Origin: Megascapheus bottae | Taxonomy: Eukaryota; Chordata; Mammalia; Rodentia; Geomyidae | Length of the DNA stretch: 64,000 bases | Assembly (NCBI GenBank): GCA_024803745.1 | Contig: JANJXV010000192.1 | Location: 62,001 to 126,000, forward strand | Direction: 5' to 3' | Part shown: in pieces, positions 1-8,181 of the stretch | Layout: every line of letters starts with the position of its first letter | How positions within the stretch are numbered: position 1 is the first letter of the stretch | Made by a program: the position numbers and the translations under genes | Notes under the pieces: model-generated | The model's database searches: none | Told to the model about the DNA's origin: nothing | Seen by the model: only the letters and a program-made list of their open reading frames with translations

Positions 1-250
1 GGGATATTTTATCCTTCCTCGTTCAACTTCAGTGTACCAGCTTTTATTTCGTCGTGGTCTCTGAGCAGGTACAAGGGAGAGTGTACTTCGACCGAGTTTG
101 CTCTATCTCCTAGAGTTGTTCTAGTGAACGTGCTCATTTCTTGTACCACAAGCAAGTTCAATGTTTTAGTTCTTGGACGTTTTCATCCAGTGTAATGCTT
201 ACTGGATTTTGCCATTCAAATTTCTACGGCATTGCTCTTTCTGCTAGGCG
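1..250 (+). repeat. Monomer M1 (family I, shortened)
   Basis: 250 bp. The first half has the family I box with the GTACA/TGTAC inverted repeat. The second half, from about 135, is nearly the same as the second half of M8. Relative to full-length monomers it lacks 7 bp after CAATG near 170 (retained only in unit 3) and about 16 bp containing the CGATCT hairpin/T-run before the end. The ATCCAGT/ACTGGAT hairpin is at 185-207. Confidence 0.85.
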
Positions 251-317
251 GGGTATTATATGCTTCCTCGTTCAACTTCAGTGTACCAGCTTTTATTTCG
301 TTGTTGTCTCTGAGCAG

Positions 318-335
318 GTACAAGGGAGACTGTAC
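318..335. other. GTACA/TGTAC inverted repeat (5 bp arms, 8 nt loop)
   Basis: GTACA at 318-322 and TGTAC at 331-335 flank AGGGAGAC. The same arms occur in M1 and M9, with the spacer AGGGAGAG in M1. In M5 the right arm is mutated to TGTGC. The arms are short, so structural meaning is doubtful. Confidence 0.45.
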
Positions 336-440
336 TTCCACCGAGTTTGCTCTATCTCCTAGAGTTGTTCTTGTGAACGTGCTCATTTCTTTGACCACAA
401 GCAACTTCAAGGTATCTCGTGTTACTTCTTTGAGGATTTC

Positions 441-463
441 ATCCAGTGTAATTGGTACTGGAT
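441..463. other. ATCCAGT/ACTGGAT inverted repeat (7 bp arms, 9 nt loop)
   Basis: ATCCAGT at 441-447 pairs with ACTGGAT at 457-463 around GTAATTGGT. Equivalent perfect copies in unit 1 lie at 185-207 (M1), 2098-2120 (M8) and 2358-2380 (M9). The copy in M5 (1179-1201) has one mismatch. Loop bases vary between monomers (GTAATGCTT or GTAATTGGT) while the arms do not. Function unknown; it could be a protein-binding palindrome or simple shared ancestry. Confidence 0.7.
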
Positions 464-492
464 TTTGCCGTTGAACTTCCTACCGAATTGTT

Positions 493-513
493 CGATCTGC
501 TAAGATCGTTTTT
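493..513. other. CGATCT-GCTA-AGATCG hairpin followed by TTTTT
   Basis: A perfect 6 bp inverted repeat with a 4 nt loop (493-508) is followed at once by five T (509-513). Copies in unit 1 lie at 1231-1246 (M5) and 2410-2425 (M9), each with the same T-run. It resembles a stem plus T-run terminator, or a Pol III stop. With no associated gene, no transcriptional role can be claimed. Confidence 0.6.
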
Positions 514-522
514 GTCTGAGCG

Positions 523-724
523 GGGTATTTTATTTTTTCCCCTGTACCTTCAGTGTATCTGCTTTTATTTCAGCGTGGTGCTTCATGTCGTACAACGGAG
601 ACGGAGGTACCATTGACATTGCTTTAACTTCTTGGAAGATTTCATCGTAGGTAATGGATACTGTATTTTGCTGTTGAATCTCCTACGGCATTACTCTTTC
701 TGCTGAGGACCCTCTTGTCTAATC
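523..724 (+). repeat. Monomer M3 (family III/II mosaic with 69 bp deletion)
   Basis: 202 bp, the shortest monomer. The first half (GCGTGGTGCTTCAT) resembles M4 and M8; the second half (TTAACTTCTTGGAAGATTTC) is family II. Compared with M10, 69 bp are missing between ATTGCT and TTAACTTC. The deletion endpoints share TGCT. It contains the linked marker pair at offsets 587 and 607; the G..G form creates GGTACC. Confidence 0.8.
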
Positions 725-993
725 GGGTTATTTTATTCTTCCTCGTTCAACTTCAGTGTACCTGCTTTTATTTCTGCGTGGTGCTTCGTCATGTACAACG
801 GAGACTGAACTACCATTGACCATTGTTGTATCTAGTATCATTTGTTCGGTGTAAACCTGGGCATTTCTGCTTCCCCAAGTAACTTCAATGTATCTCCTTT
901 CACTTCCTGGAGGTTTTCATAGAGTGTCATGGATTTTACTGTTGCAGTCCCTACTGCATTGCTCTTTCTACTAACAACCTTCTTGTCTAAGTT
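725..993 (+). repeat. Monomer M4 (family III, most diverged)
   Basis: 269 bp. It keeps the monomer frame (start box, TTCAACTTCAGTGTACC, CTTCAATGTATCTCC, GCATTGCTCTTTCT, end TTGTCTAAGTT) but the middle, with GTATCATTTGTTCGGTG, is unlike the other monomers and the hairpin arms are lost. It contains the CC/C length marker at 830-831 that accounts for the 2725 bp units. Confidence 0.8.
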
Positions 994-1260
994 GGGTATT
1001 TTATTCTTCGTCTTTCAACTTCAGTGTACCAGCTTTTATTTCGTCGTGGTCCCTGAGCAGGTACAAGGGAGAGTGTGCTTCCACCGAGATTGCTCTATCT
1101 CCTAGAGTTGTTCTTGTGAACGTGGTCATTTCTTTGAACACCAGCAACTTCAATGTATCTCGTTACTTCGAGGATTTCATTCAGTGTAATTGTTACTGGA
1201 TTTTGAAGTAGGGCTTCCTACGGAATTGTTCGATCTGCTAAGATCGTTTTTGTCTAAGCG
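994..1260 (+). repeat. Monomer M5 (family I)
   Basis: 267 bp. Family I throughout. The GTACA/TGTAC arm is broken (TGTGC). The ATTCAGT/ACTGGAT arm at 1179-1201 has one T:G mismatch. The CGATCT/AGATCG hairpin with T-run is intact at 1231-1246. Its CAATGTATCTCG..TTACTTCGAG segment is the best match inside the unit for the aberrant segment in M2 of unit 3. Confidence 0.83.
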
Positions 1261-1537
1261 GGGTATTATATTTCCACTCCCTGCACCTTCAGTATATCTG
1301 CTTCAGTGTACTTTGTTTTATATCTGCCTGGTCTGTGGGCAAGTACAATGGGGACCCTACTGCCACCGACCATGCTCTATCTGCTAGGAGTTGTTCGGTT
1401 AGCGTGGTCGTTCATTGTCCCCTAAGCAGCTTCAAGGTGTCTGCTTTAACTTCTTGGAAGATTTCATCCTGGGTAATGGATACTGTATTTTGCCGTTGCA
1501 CCTCCTATGGCATTGCTCTTTCTGCTGAGGAACCTCT
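1261..1537 (+). repeat. Monomer M6 (family II)
   Basis: 277 bp. Family II, with the CAAGTACAATGGGGACCCTA and TGTCCCCTAAGCAGCTTC boxes. It is about 97% identical by eye to M10 over 1302-1530. The junction with M7 (GAGGAACCTCTCCCTGAACC) lacks the usual TTGTCTAAGCGGGGTATT border, so the exact end is an estimate. Confidence 0.8.
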
Positions 1538-1904
1538 CCCTGAACCTTCAGTATATCTTCTTCAGTGTACTTTGTTTTATATCTGCCAGGTCTGTGAGCA
1601 AGTACAATGGGGACCATACTGCCACCGACAATGCTCTATCTGCTAGGAGTTGTCCGTTTAACGTGGTCGTTCATTGTCCCCTAAGAAACTTCAAGGTGTC
1701 TGCTTTTACCTCTTGGAAGATTTCATCGTGGGTAATGGATACTGTATTTTTCCTAGGGTTAGGTTTAGGGTTAGGGTTACTGTTAGGGATAGGTTTAGGG
1801 TTAGGGTTAGGGTTAGGGTAATTAGTGTTAGGGTAAGGGTAAGGTTTAAGGTTAGGGTTAGGGTTACGGTTTGCTCTTTCTGCTGAGGAACTTCTTGTCT
1901 AATC
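1538..1904 (+). repeat. Monomer M7 (family II, interrupted by telomeric repeats)
   Basis: 367 bp, including 116 bp of telomere-like sequence at 1754-1869. Without the island it would be about 250 bp. Up to GGATACTGTATTTT it reads as an ordinary family II monomer, and after the island it resumes with TTGCTCTTTCTGCTGAGG. About 13 bp of normal monomer (GCCGTTGCACCTC) are replaced by the island. It contains marker sites 1584 and 1736. It is the only monomer of the ten with telomeric repeats. Confidence 0.85.
1754..1869 (+). repeat. Interstitial telomere-like (TTAGGG)n island, reference copy
   Basis: 116 bp of degenerate telomeric repeats, G-rich strand on +. Read in order, the words are TAGGG, TTAGG, TTTAGGG, TTAGGG, TTACTG, TTAGGGA, TAGG, TTTAGGG, TTAGGG x3, TAATTAGTG, TTAGGG, TAAGGG, TAAGG, TTTAAGG, TTAGGG x2, TTACGG. 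One stretch at 1798-1818 is perfect, with four GGG runs joined by TTA, the classic G-quadruplex-forming arrangement. The same degenerate pattern recurs in all 23 complete units, so it was degraded before the HOR amplified and is not a chromosome end. Confidence 0.95.
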
Positions 1905-2163
1905 GGGATATTTCATCCTTCCTCGTTCAACTTTAGTGTACCTACTTTTATTTCTGCGTGGTGCTTCATCGACTACAACCGAGACAGTACTACCACTCAT
2001 ATAGCTCTATCTGCTAAGAGGTGTTCTGTGTATGCGTCGTCATTTCTTGTACCACAAGCAACTTCAATGTATATGGTGTTAGTTCTTGGACGTTTTCATC
2101 CAGTGTAATGCTTACTGGATTTTGCCATTCAAATTTCTACGGCATTGCTCTTTCTGCTAAGCG
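1905..2163 (+). repeat. Monomer M8 (family III/I mosaic)
   Basis: 259 bp. The first half (GGTGCTTCATCGACTACAAC) is related to M3 and M4. The second half, from about 2037, is nearly the same as the second half of M1. Like M1 it lacks the CGATCT hairpin near its end. It retains the 7 bp that M1 has lost, in a slightly altered form (TATATGG). The ATCCAGT/ACTGGAT hairpin is at 2098-2120. Confidence 0.82.
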
Positions 2164-2439
2164 GGGTATTAATTATATGCTTCCTCGTTTAAATTCAGTG
2201 TACCAACTTTTATTTCGTCGTGGTCTCTGCGCAGGTACAAGGGAGACTGTACTTCCACCGAGTTTGCTCTATCTCCTAGAGTTGTTCTTGTGAACGTGCT
2301 CATTTCTTTGACCACCAGCAACTTCAAGGTATCTCGTGTTACTTCTTTGAGGATTTCATCCAGTGTAATTGGTACTGGATTTTGCCATTGAGCTTGCTAC
2401 GGAATTGTTCGATCTGCTAAGATCGTTTTTGTCTAAGCG
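2164..2439 (+). repeat. Monomer M9 (family I, full length)
   Basis: 276 bp. Nearly a copy of M2, with a 4 bp ATTA insertion near its start (TATTAATTATATGC). Its hairpins are ATCCAGT/ACTGGAT at 2358-2380 and CGATCT/AGATCG at 2410-2425, followed by TTTTT. Confidence 0.84.
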
Positions 2440-2726
2440 GGGTATTATATTTTCCCCCACGGCATCTTCAGTTGTATCTGCTTCAGTGTACTTTGTTTTA
2501 TATCTGCCTGGTCTGTGAGCAAGTACAATGGGGACCCTACTGCCACCGACAATGCTCTATCTGCTAGGAGTTGTTCGGTTAGCGTGGTCGTTCATTGTCC
2601 CCTAAGCAACTTCAAGGTGTCTGCTTTAACTTCTTGGAAGATTTCATCCTGGGTAATGGATACTGTATTTTGCCGTTGCACCTCTTAAGGCCTTGCTCTT
2701 TCTGCTGAGGACCCTATTATCTAATC
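2440..2726 (+). repeat. Monomer M10 (family II)
   Basis: 287 bp, the longest ordinary monomer. It starts TTTTCCCCCACGGCATC, a lead-in not shared with M6 or M7, then follows M6 closely. It ends GACCCTATTATCTAATC, directly against M1 of the next unit. It carries marker site 2692 (GGCCTT or GGCATT). Confidence 0.83.
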
Positions 2727-5452
2727 GGGATATTTTATCCTTCCTCGTTCAACTTCAGTGTACCAGCTTTTATTTCGTCGTGGTCTCTGAGCAGGTACAA
2801 GGGAGAGTGTACTTCGACCGAGTTTGCTCTATCTCCTAGAGTTGTTCTAGTGAACGTGCTCATTTCTTGTACCACAAGCAAGTTCAATGTTTTAGTTCTT
2901 GGACGTTTTCATCCAGTGTAATGCTTACTGGATTTTGCCATTCAAATTTCTACGGCATTGCTCTTTCTGCTAGGCGGGGTATTATATGCTTCCTCGTTCA
3001 ACTTCAGTGTACCAGCTTTTATTTCGTTGTTGTCTCTGAGCAGGTACAAGGGAGACTGTACTTCCACCGAGTTTGCTCTATCTCCTAGAGTTGTTCTTGT
3101 GAACGTGCTCATTTCTTTGACCACAAGCAACTTCAAGGTATCTCGTGTTACTTCTTTGAGGATTTCATCCAGTGTAATTGGTACTGGATTTTGCCGTTGA
3201 ACTTCCTACCGAATTGTTCGATCTGCTAAGATCGTTTTTGTCTGAGCGGGGTATTTTATTTTTTCCCCTGTACCTTCAGTGTATCTGCTTTTATTTCAGC
3301 GTGGTGCTTCATCTCGTACAACGGAGACGGAGCTACCATTGACATTGCTTTAACTTCTTGGAAGATTTCATCGTAGGTAATGGATACTGTATTTTGCTGT
3401 TGAATCTCCTACGGCATTACTCTTTCTGCTGAGGACCCTCTTGTCTAATCGGGTTATTTTATTCTTCCTCGTTCAACTTCAGTGTACCTGCTTTTATTTC
3501 TGCGTGGTGCTTCGTCATGTACAACGGAGACTGAACTACCATTGACCATTGTTGTATCTAGTATCATTTGTTCGGTGTAAACCTGGGCATTTCTGCTTCC
3601 CCAAGTAACTTCAATGTATCTCCTTTCACTTCCTGGAGGTTTTCATAGAGTGTCATGGATTTTACTGTTGCAGTCCCTACTGCATTGCTCTTTCTACTAA
3701 CAACCTTCTTGTCTAAGTTGGGTATTTTATTCTTCGTCTTTCAACTTCAGTGTACCAGCTTTTATTTCGTCGTGGTCCCTGAGCAGGTACAAGGGAGAGT
3801 GTGCTTCCACCGAGATTGCTCTATCTCCTAGAGTTGTTCTTGTGAACGTGGTCATTTCTTTGAACACCAGCAACTTCAATGTATCTCGTTACTTCGAGGA
3901 TTTCATTCAGTGTAATTGTTACTGGATTTTGAAGTAGGGCTTCCTACGGAATTGTTCGATCTGCTAAGATCGTTTTTGTCTAAGCGGGGTATTATATTTC
4001 CACTCCCTGCACCTTCAGTATATCTGCTTCAGTGTACTTTGTTTTATATCTGCCTGGTCTGTGGGCAAGTACAATGGGGACCCTACTGCCACCGACCATG
4101 CTCTATCTGCTAGGAGTTGTTCGGTTAGCGTGGTCGTTCATTGTCCCCTAAGCAGCTTCAAGGTGTCTGCTTTAACTTCTTGGAAGATTTCATCCTGGGT
4201 AATGGATACTGTATTTTGCCGTTGCACCTCCTATGGCATTGCTCTTTCTGCTGAGGAACCTCTCCCTGAACCTTCAGTATATCTTCTTCAGTGTACTTTG
4301 TTTTATATCTGCCAGGTCTGTGAGCAAGTACAATGGGGACCATACTGCCACCGACAATGCTCTATCTGCTAGGAGTTGTCCGTTTAACGTGGTCGTTCAT
4401 TGTCCCCTAAGAAACTTCAAGGTGTCTGCTTTTACCTCTTGGAAGATTTCATCGTGGGTAATGGATACTGTATTTTTCCTAGGGTTAGGTTTAGGGTTAG
4501 GGTTACTGTTAGGGATAGGTTTAGGGTTAGGGTTAGGGTTAGGGTAATTAGTGTTAGGGTAAGGGTAAGGTTTAAGGTTAGGGTTAGGGTTACGGTTTGC
4601 TCTTTCTGCTGAGGAACTTCTTGTCTAATCGGGATATTTCATCCTTCCTCGTTCAACTTTAGTGTACCTACTTTTATTTCTGCGTGGTGCTTCATCGACT
4701 ACAACCGAGACAGTACTACCACTCATATAGCTCTATCTGCTAAGAGGTGTTCTGTGTATGCGTCGTCATTTCTTGTACCACAAGCAACTTCAATGTATAT
4801 GGTGTTAGTTCTTGGACGTTTTCATCCAGTGTAATGCTTACTGGATTTTGCCATTCAAATTTCTACGGCATTGCTCTTTCTGCTAAGCGGGGTATTAATT
4901 ATATGCTTCCTCGTTTAAATTCAGTGTACCAACTTTTATTTCGTCGTGGTCTCTGCGCAGGTACAAGGGAGACTGTACTTCCACCGAGTTTGCTCTATCT
5001 CCTAGAGTTGTTCTTGTGAACGTGCTCATTTCTTTGACCACCAGCAACTTCAAGGTATCTCGTGTTACTTCTTTGAGGATTTCATCCAGTGTAATTGGTA
5101 CTGGATTTTGCCGTTGAGCTTGCTACGGAATTGTTCGATCTGCTAAGATCGTTTTTGTCTAAGCGGGGTATTATATTTTCCCCCACGGCATCTTCAGTTG
5201 TATCTGCTTCAGTGTACTTTGTTTTATATCTGCCTGGTCTGTGAGCAAGTACAATGGGGACCCTACTGCCACCGACAATGCTCTATCTGTTAGGAGTTGT
5301 TCGGTTAGCGTGGTCGTTCATTGTCCCCTAAGCAACTTCAAGGTGTCTGCTTTAACTTCTTGGAAGATTTCATCCTGGGTAATGGATACTGTATTTTGCC
5401 GTTGCACCTCTTACGGCATTGCTCTTTCTGCTGAGGACCCTATTATCTAATC
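2727..5452 (+). repeat. HOR unit 2
   Basis: 2726 bp. Markers: a=C..C, b=CC, c=T, d=T, e=A. Telomere-like island at 4480-4595. One private base noticed: T at 5290 (CTATCTGTTAGG). Confidence 0.95.
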
Positions 5453-8181
5453 GGGATATTTTATCCTTCCTCGTTCAACTTCAGTGTACCAGCTTTTATT
5501 TCGTCGTGGTCTCTGAGCAGGTACAAGGGAGAGTGTACTTCGACCGAGTTTGCTCTATCTCCTAGAGTTGTTCTAGTGAACGTGCTCATTTCTTGTACCA
5601 CAAGCAAGTTCAATGTATCTGGTTTTAGTTCTTGGACGTTTTCATCCAGTGTAATGCTTACTGGATTTTGCCATTCAAATTTCTACGGCATTGCTCTTTC
5701 TGCTAGGCGGGGTATTATATGCTTCCTCGTTCAACTTCAGTGTACCAGCTTTTATTTCGTTGTTGTCTCTGAGCAGGTACAAGGGAGACTGTACTTCCAC
5801 CGAGTTTGCTCCATCTCCTAGAGTTGTTCTAGTGAACGTGCTCATTTCTTTGACCACAAGCAACTTCAATGTATCTCGTGTTACTTCGAGTATTTCATCC
5901 AGTGTAATTGGTACTGGATTTTGCCGTTGAACTTCCTACCGAATTGTTCGATCTGCTAAGATCGTTTTTGTCTGAGCGGGGTATTTTATTTTTTCCCCTG
6001 TACCTTCAGTGTATCTGCTTTTATTTCAGCGTGGTGCGTCATCTCGTACAACGGAGACGGAGCTACCATTGACATTGCTTTAACTTCTTGGAAGATTTCA
6101 TCGTAGGTAATGGATACTGTATTTTGCTGTTGAATCTCCTACGGCATTACTCTTTCTGCTGAGGACCCTCTTGTCTAATCGCGTTATTTTATTCTTCCTC
6201 GTTCAACTTCAGTGTACCTGCTTTTATTTCTGCGTGGTGCTTCGTCATGTACAACGGAGACTGAACTACCATTGACATTGTTGTATCTAGTATCATTTGT
6301 TCGGTGTAAACCTGGGCATTTCTGCTTCCCCAAGTAACTTCAATGTATCTCCTTTCACTTCCTGGAGGTTTTCATAGAGTGTCATGGATTTTACTGTTGC
6401 AGTCCCTACTGCATTGCTCTTTCTACTAACAACCTTCTTGTCTAAGTTGGGTATTTTATTCTTCGTCTTTCAACTTCAGTGTACCAGCTTTTATTTCGTC
6501 GTGGTCCCTGAGCAGGTACAAGGGAGAGTGTGCTTCCACCGAGATTGCTCTATCTCCTAGAGTTGTTCTTGTGAACGTGGTCATTTCTTTGAACACCAGC
6601 AACTTCAATGTATCTCGTTACTTCGAGGATTTCATTCAGTGTAATTGTTACTGGATTTTGAAGTAGGGCTTCCTACGGAATTGTTCGATCTGCTAAGATC
6701 GTTTTTGTCTAAGCGGGGTATTATATTTCCACTCCCTGCACCTTCAGTATATCTGCTTCAGTGTACTTTGTTTTATATCTGCCTGGTCTGTGGGCAAGTA
6801 CAATGGGGACCCTACTGCCACCGACCATGCTCTATCTGCTAGGAGTTGTTCGGTTAGCGTGGTCGTTCATTGTCCCCTAAGCAGCTTCAAGGTGTCTGCT
6901 TTAACTTCTTGGAAGATTTCATCCTGGGTAATGGATACTGTGTTTTGCCGTTGCACCTCCTATGGCATTGCTCTTTCTGCTGAGGAACCTCTCCCTGAAC
7001 CTTCAGTATATCTTCTTCAGTGTACTTTGTTTTATATCTGCCAGGTCTGTGAGCAAGTACAATGGGGACCATACTGCCACCGACAATGCTCTATCTGCTA
7101 GGAGTTGTCCGTTTAACGTGGTCGTTCATTGTCCCCTAAGAAACTTCAAGGTGTCTGCTTTTACCTCTTGGAAGATTTCATCGTGGGTAATGGATACTGT
7201 ATTTTTCCTAGGGTTAGGTTTAGGGTTAGGGTTACTGTTAGGGATAGGTTTAGGGTTAGGGTTAGGGTTAGGGTAATTAGTGTTAGGGTAAGGGTAAGGT
7301 TTAAGGTTAGGGTTAGGGTTACGGTTTGCTCTTTCTGTTGAGGAACTTCTTGTCTAATCGGGATATTTCATCCTTCCTCGTTCAACTTTAGTGTACCTAC
7401 TTTTATTTCTGCGTGGTGCTTCATCGACTACAACCGAGACAGTACTACCACTCATATAGCTCTATCTGCTAAGAGGTGTTCTGTGTATGCGTCGTCATTT
7501 CTTGTACCACAAGCAACTTCAATGTATATGGTGTTAGTTCTTGGACGTTTTCATCCAGTGTAATGCTTACTGGATTTTGCCATTCAAATTTCTACGGCAT
7601 TGCTCTTTCTGCTAAGCGGGGTATTAATTATATGCTTCCTCGTTTAAATTCAGTGTACCAACTTTTATTTCGTCGTGGTCTCTGCGCAGGTACAAGGGAG
7701 ACTGTACTTCCACCGAGTTTGCTCTATCTCCTAGAGTTGTTCTTGTGAACGTGCTCATTTCTTTGACCACCAGCAACTTCAAGGTATCTCGTGTTACTTC
7801 TTTGAGGATTTCATCCAGTGTAATTGGTACTGGATTTTGCCGTTGAGCTTGCTACGGAATTGTTCGATCTGCTAAGATCGTTTTTGTCTAAGCGGGGTAT
7901 TATATTTTCCCCCACGGCATCTTCAGTTGTATCTGCTTCAGTGTACTTTGTTTTATATCTGCCTGGTCTGTGAGCAAGTACAATGGGGACCCTACTGCCA
8001 CCGACAATGCTCTATCTGCTAGGAGTTGTTCGGTTAGCGTGGTCGTTCATTGTCCCCTAAGCAACTTCAAGGTGTCTGCTTTAACTTCTTGGAAGATTTC
8101 ATCCTGGGTAATGGATACTGTATTTTGCCGTTGCACCTCTTACGGCCTTGCTCTTTCTGCTGAGGACCCTATTATCTAATC
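5453..8181 (+). repeat. HOR unit 3 (most divergent copy)
   Basis: 2729 bp. Markers: a=C..C, b=C, c=T, d=T, e=C. Island at 7209-7324. It has 7 extra bases at 5616-5622 (TATCTGG) and lacks 3 bp near 5887. Changed bases include C 5812, A 5831, T 5870, G 6038, C 6182 and G 6942. It shares CTGTTGAGG just after the island only with unit 4. The cluster between 5612 and 5895 suggests a conversion tract or an older, less homogenised copy. Confidence 0.95.
5612..5895 (+). repeat. Aberrant M1/M2 segment of unit 3 (candidate gene-conversion tract)
   Basis: Within about 280 bp this copy departs from all other units. It restores a TATCTGG that full-length monomers carry in similar form, has GTTCTAGTG as in M1 in place of GTTCTTGTG, CAATGTATC in place of CAAGGTATC, and TTACTTCGAG in place of TTACTTCTTTGAGG. 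The last two features match M5. Conversion from an M5-like or older monomer is inferred. Retention of the ancestral state is the alternative. Confidence 0.6.

Larger units (their letters stand above)
251..522 (+). repeat. Monomer M2 (family I, full length)
   Basis: 272 bp and complete. It carries all three inverted repeats seen in the family: GTACA/TGTAC at 318-335, ATCCAGT/ACTGGAT at 441-463, and CGATCT/AGATCG at 493-508 followed by five T. Closest relative within the unit is M9, about 95% identical by eye. Confidence 0.85.
1..2726 (+). repeat. HOR unit 1 (reference copy)
   Basis: Length 2726 bp; used here as the coordinate reference for offsets. Markers: a=G..G (587/607), b=CC (830-831), c=T (1584), d=T (1736), e=C (2692). 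Telomere-like island at 1754-1869. Private bases: A at 2387 (other units G) and A at 2688 (TTAAGG where all other complete units have TTACGG). Its marker combination is the same as units 20, 22 and 23 near the other end of the window. Confidence 0.96.

Noticed and set aside
488..514. Bacterial Rho-independent terminator
   Set aside because: Stem plus T-run is present, but there is no gene upstream, the stem is short and AT-containing, and the sequence is eukaryotic satellite.
488..530. CENP-B box (TTCG....A..CGGG)
   Set aside because: TTCG and CGGG words both occur, but never with the required spacing and central A. I found no match on either strand by eye.
1507..1821. Recurrent 104-codon open frame, and the other 60-103 codon frames on both strands, as protein genes
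   Set aside because: They overlap each other in several frames, restart in each repeat, run through telomeric repeats, and vary at amino-acid-changing sites (c is silent in this frame but not in the overlapping one; d, 18077 and 26209 change residues). Their recurrence is explained entirely by the repeat. None has a recognisable domain.
1754..1869. A true chromosome end
   Set aside because: The island is only 116 bp, degenerate, flanked on both sides by satellite, and repeated in the same degraded form every 2.7 kb.
1..2726. Transposon or retroelement origin of the unit
   Set aside because: No terminal inverted repeats, long terminal repeats, target-site duplication, poly(A) tail or transposase/reverse transcriptase remnant was seen. 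The unit is made wholly of related monomers plus the telomeric island.
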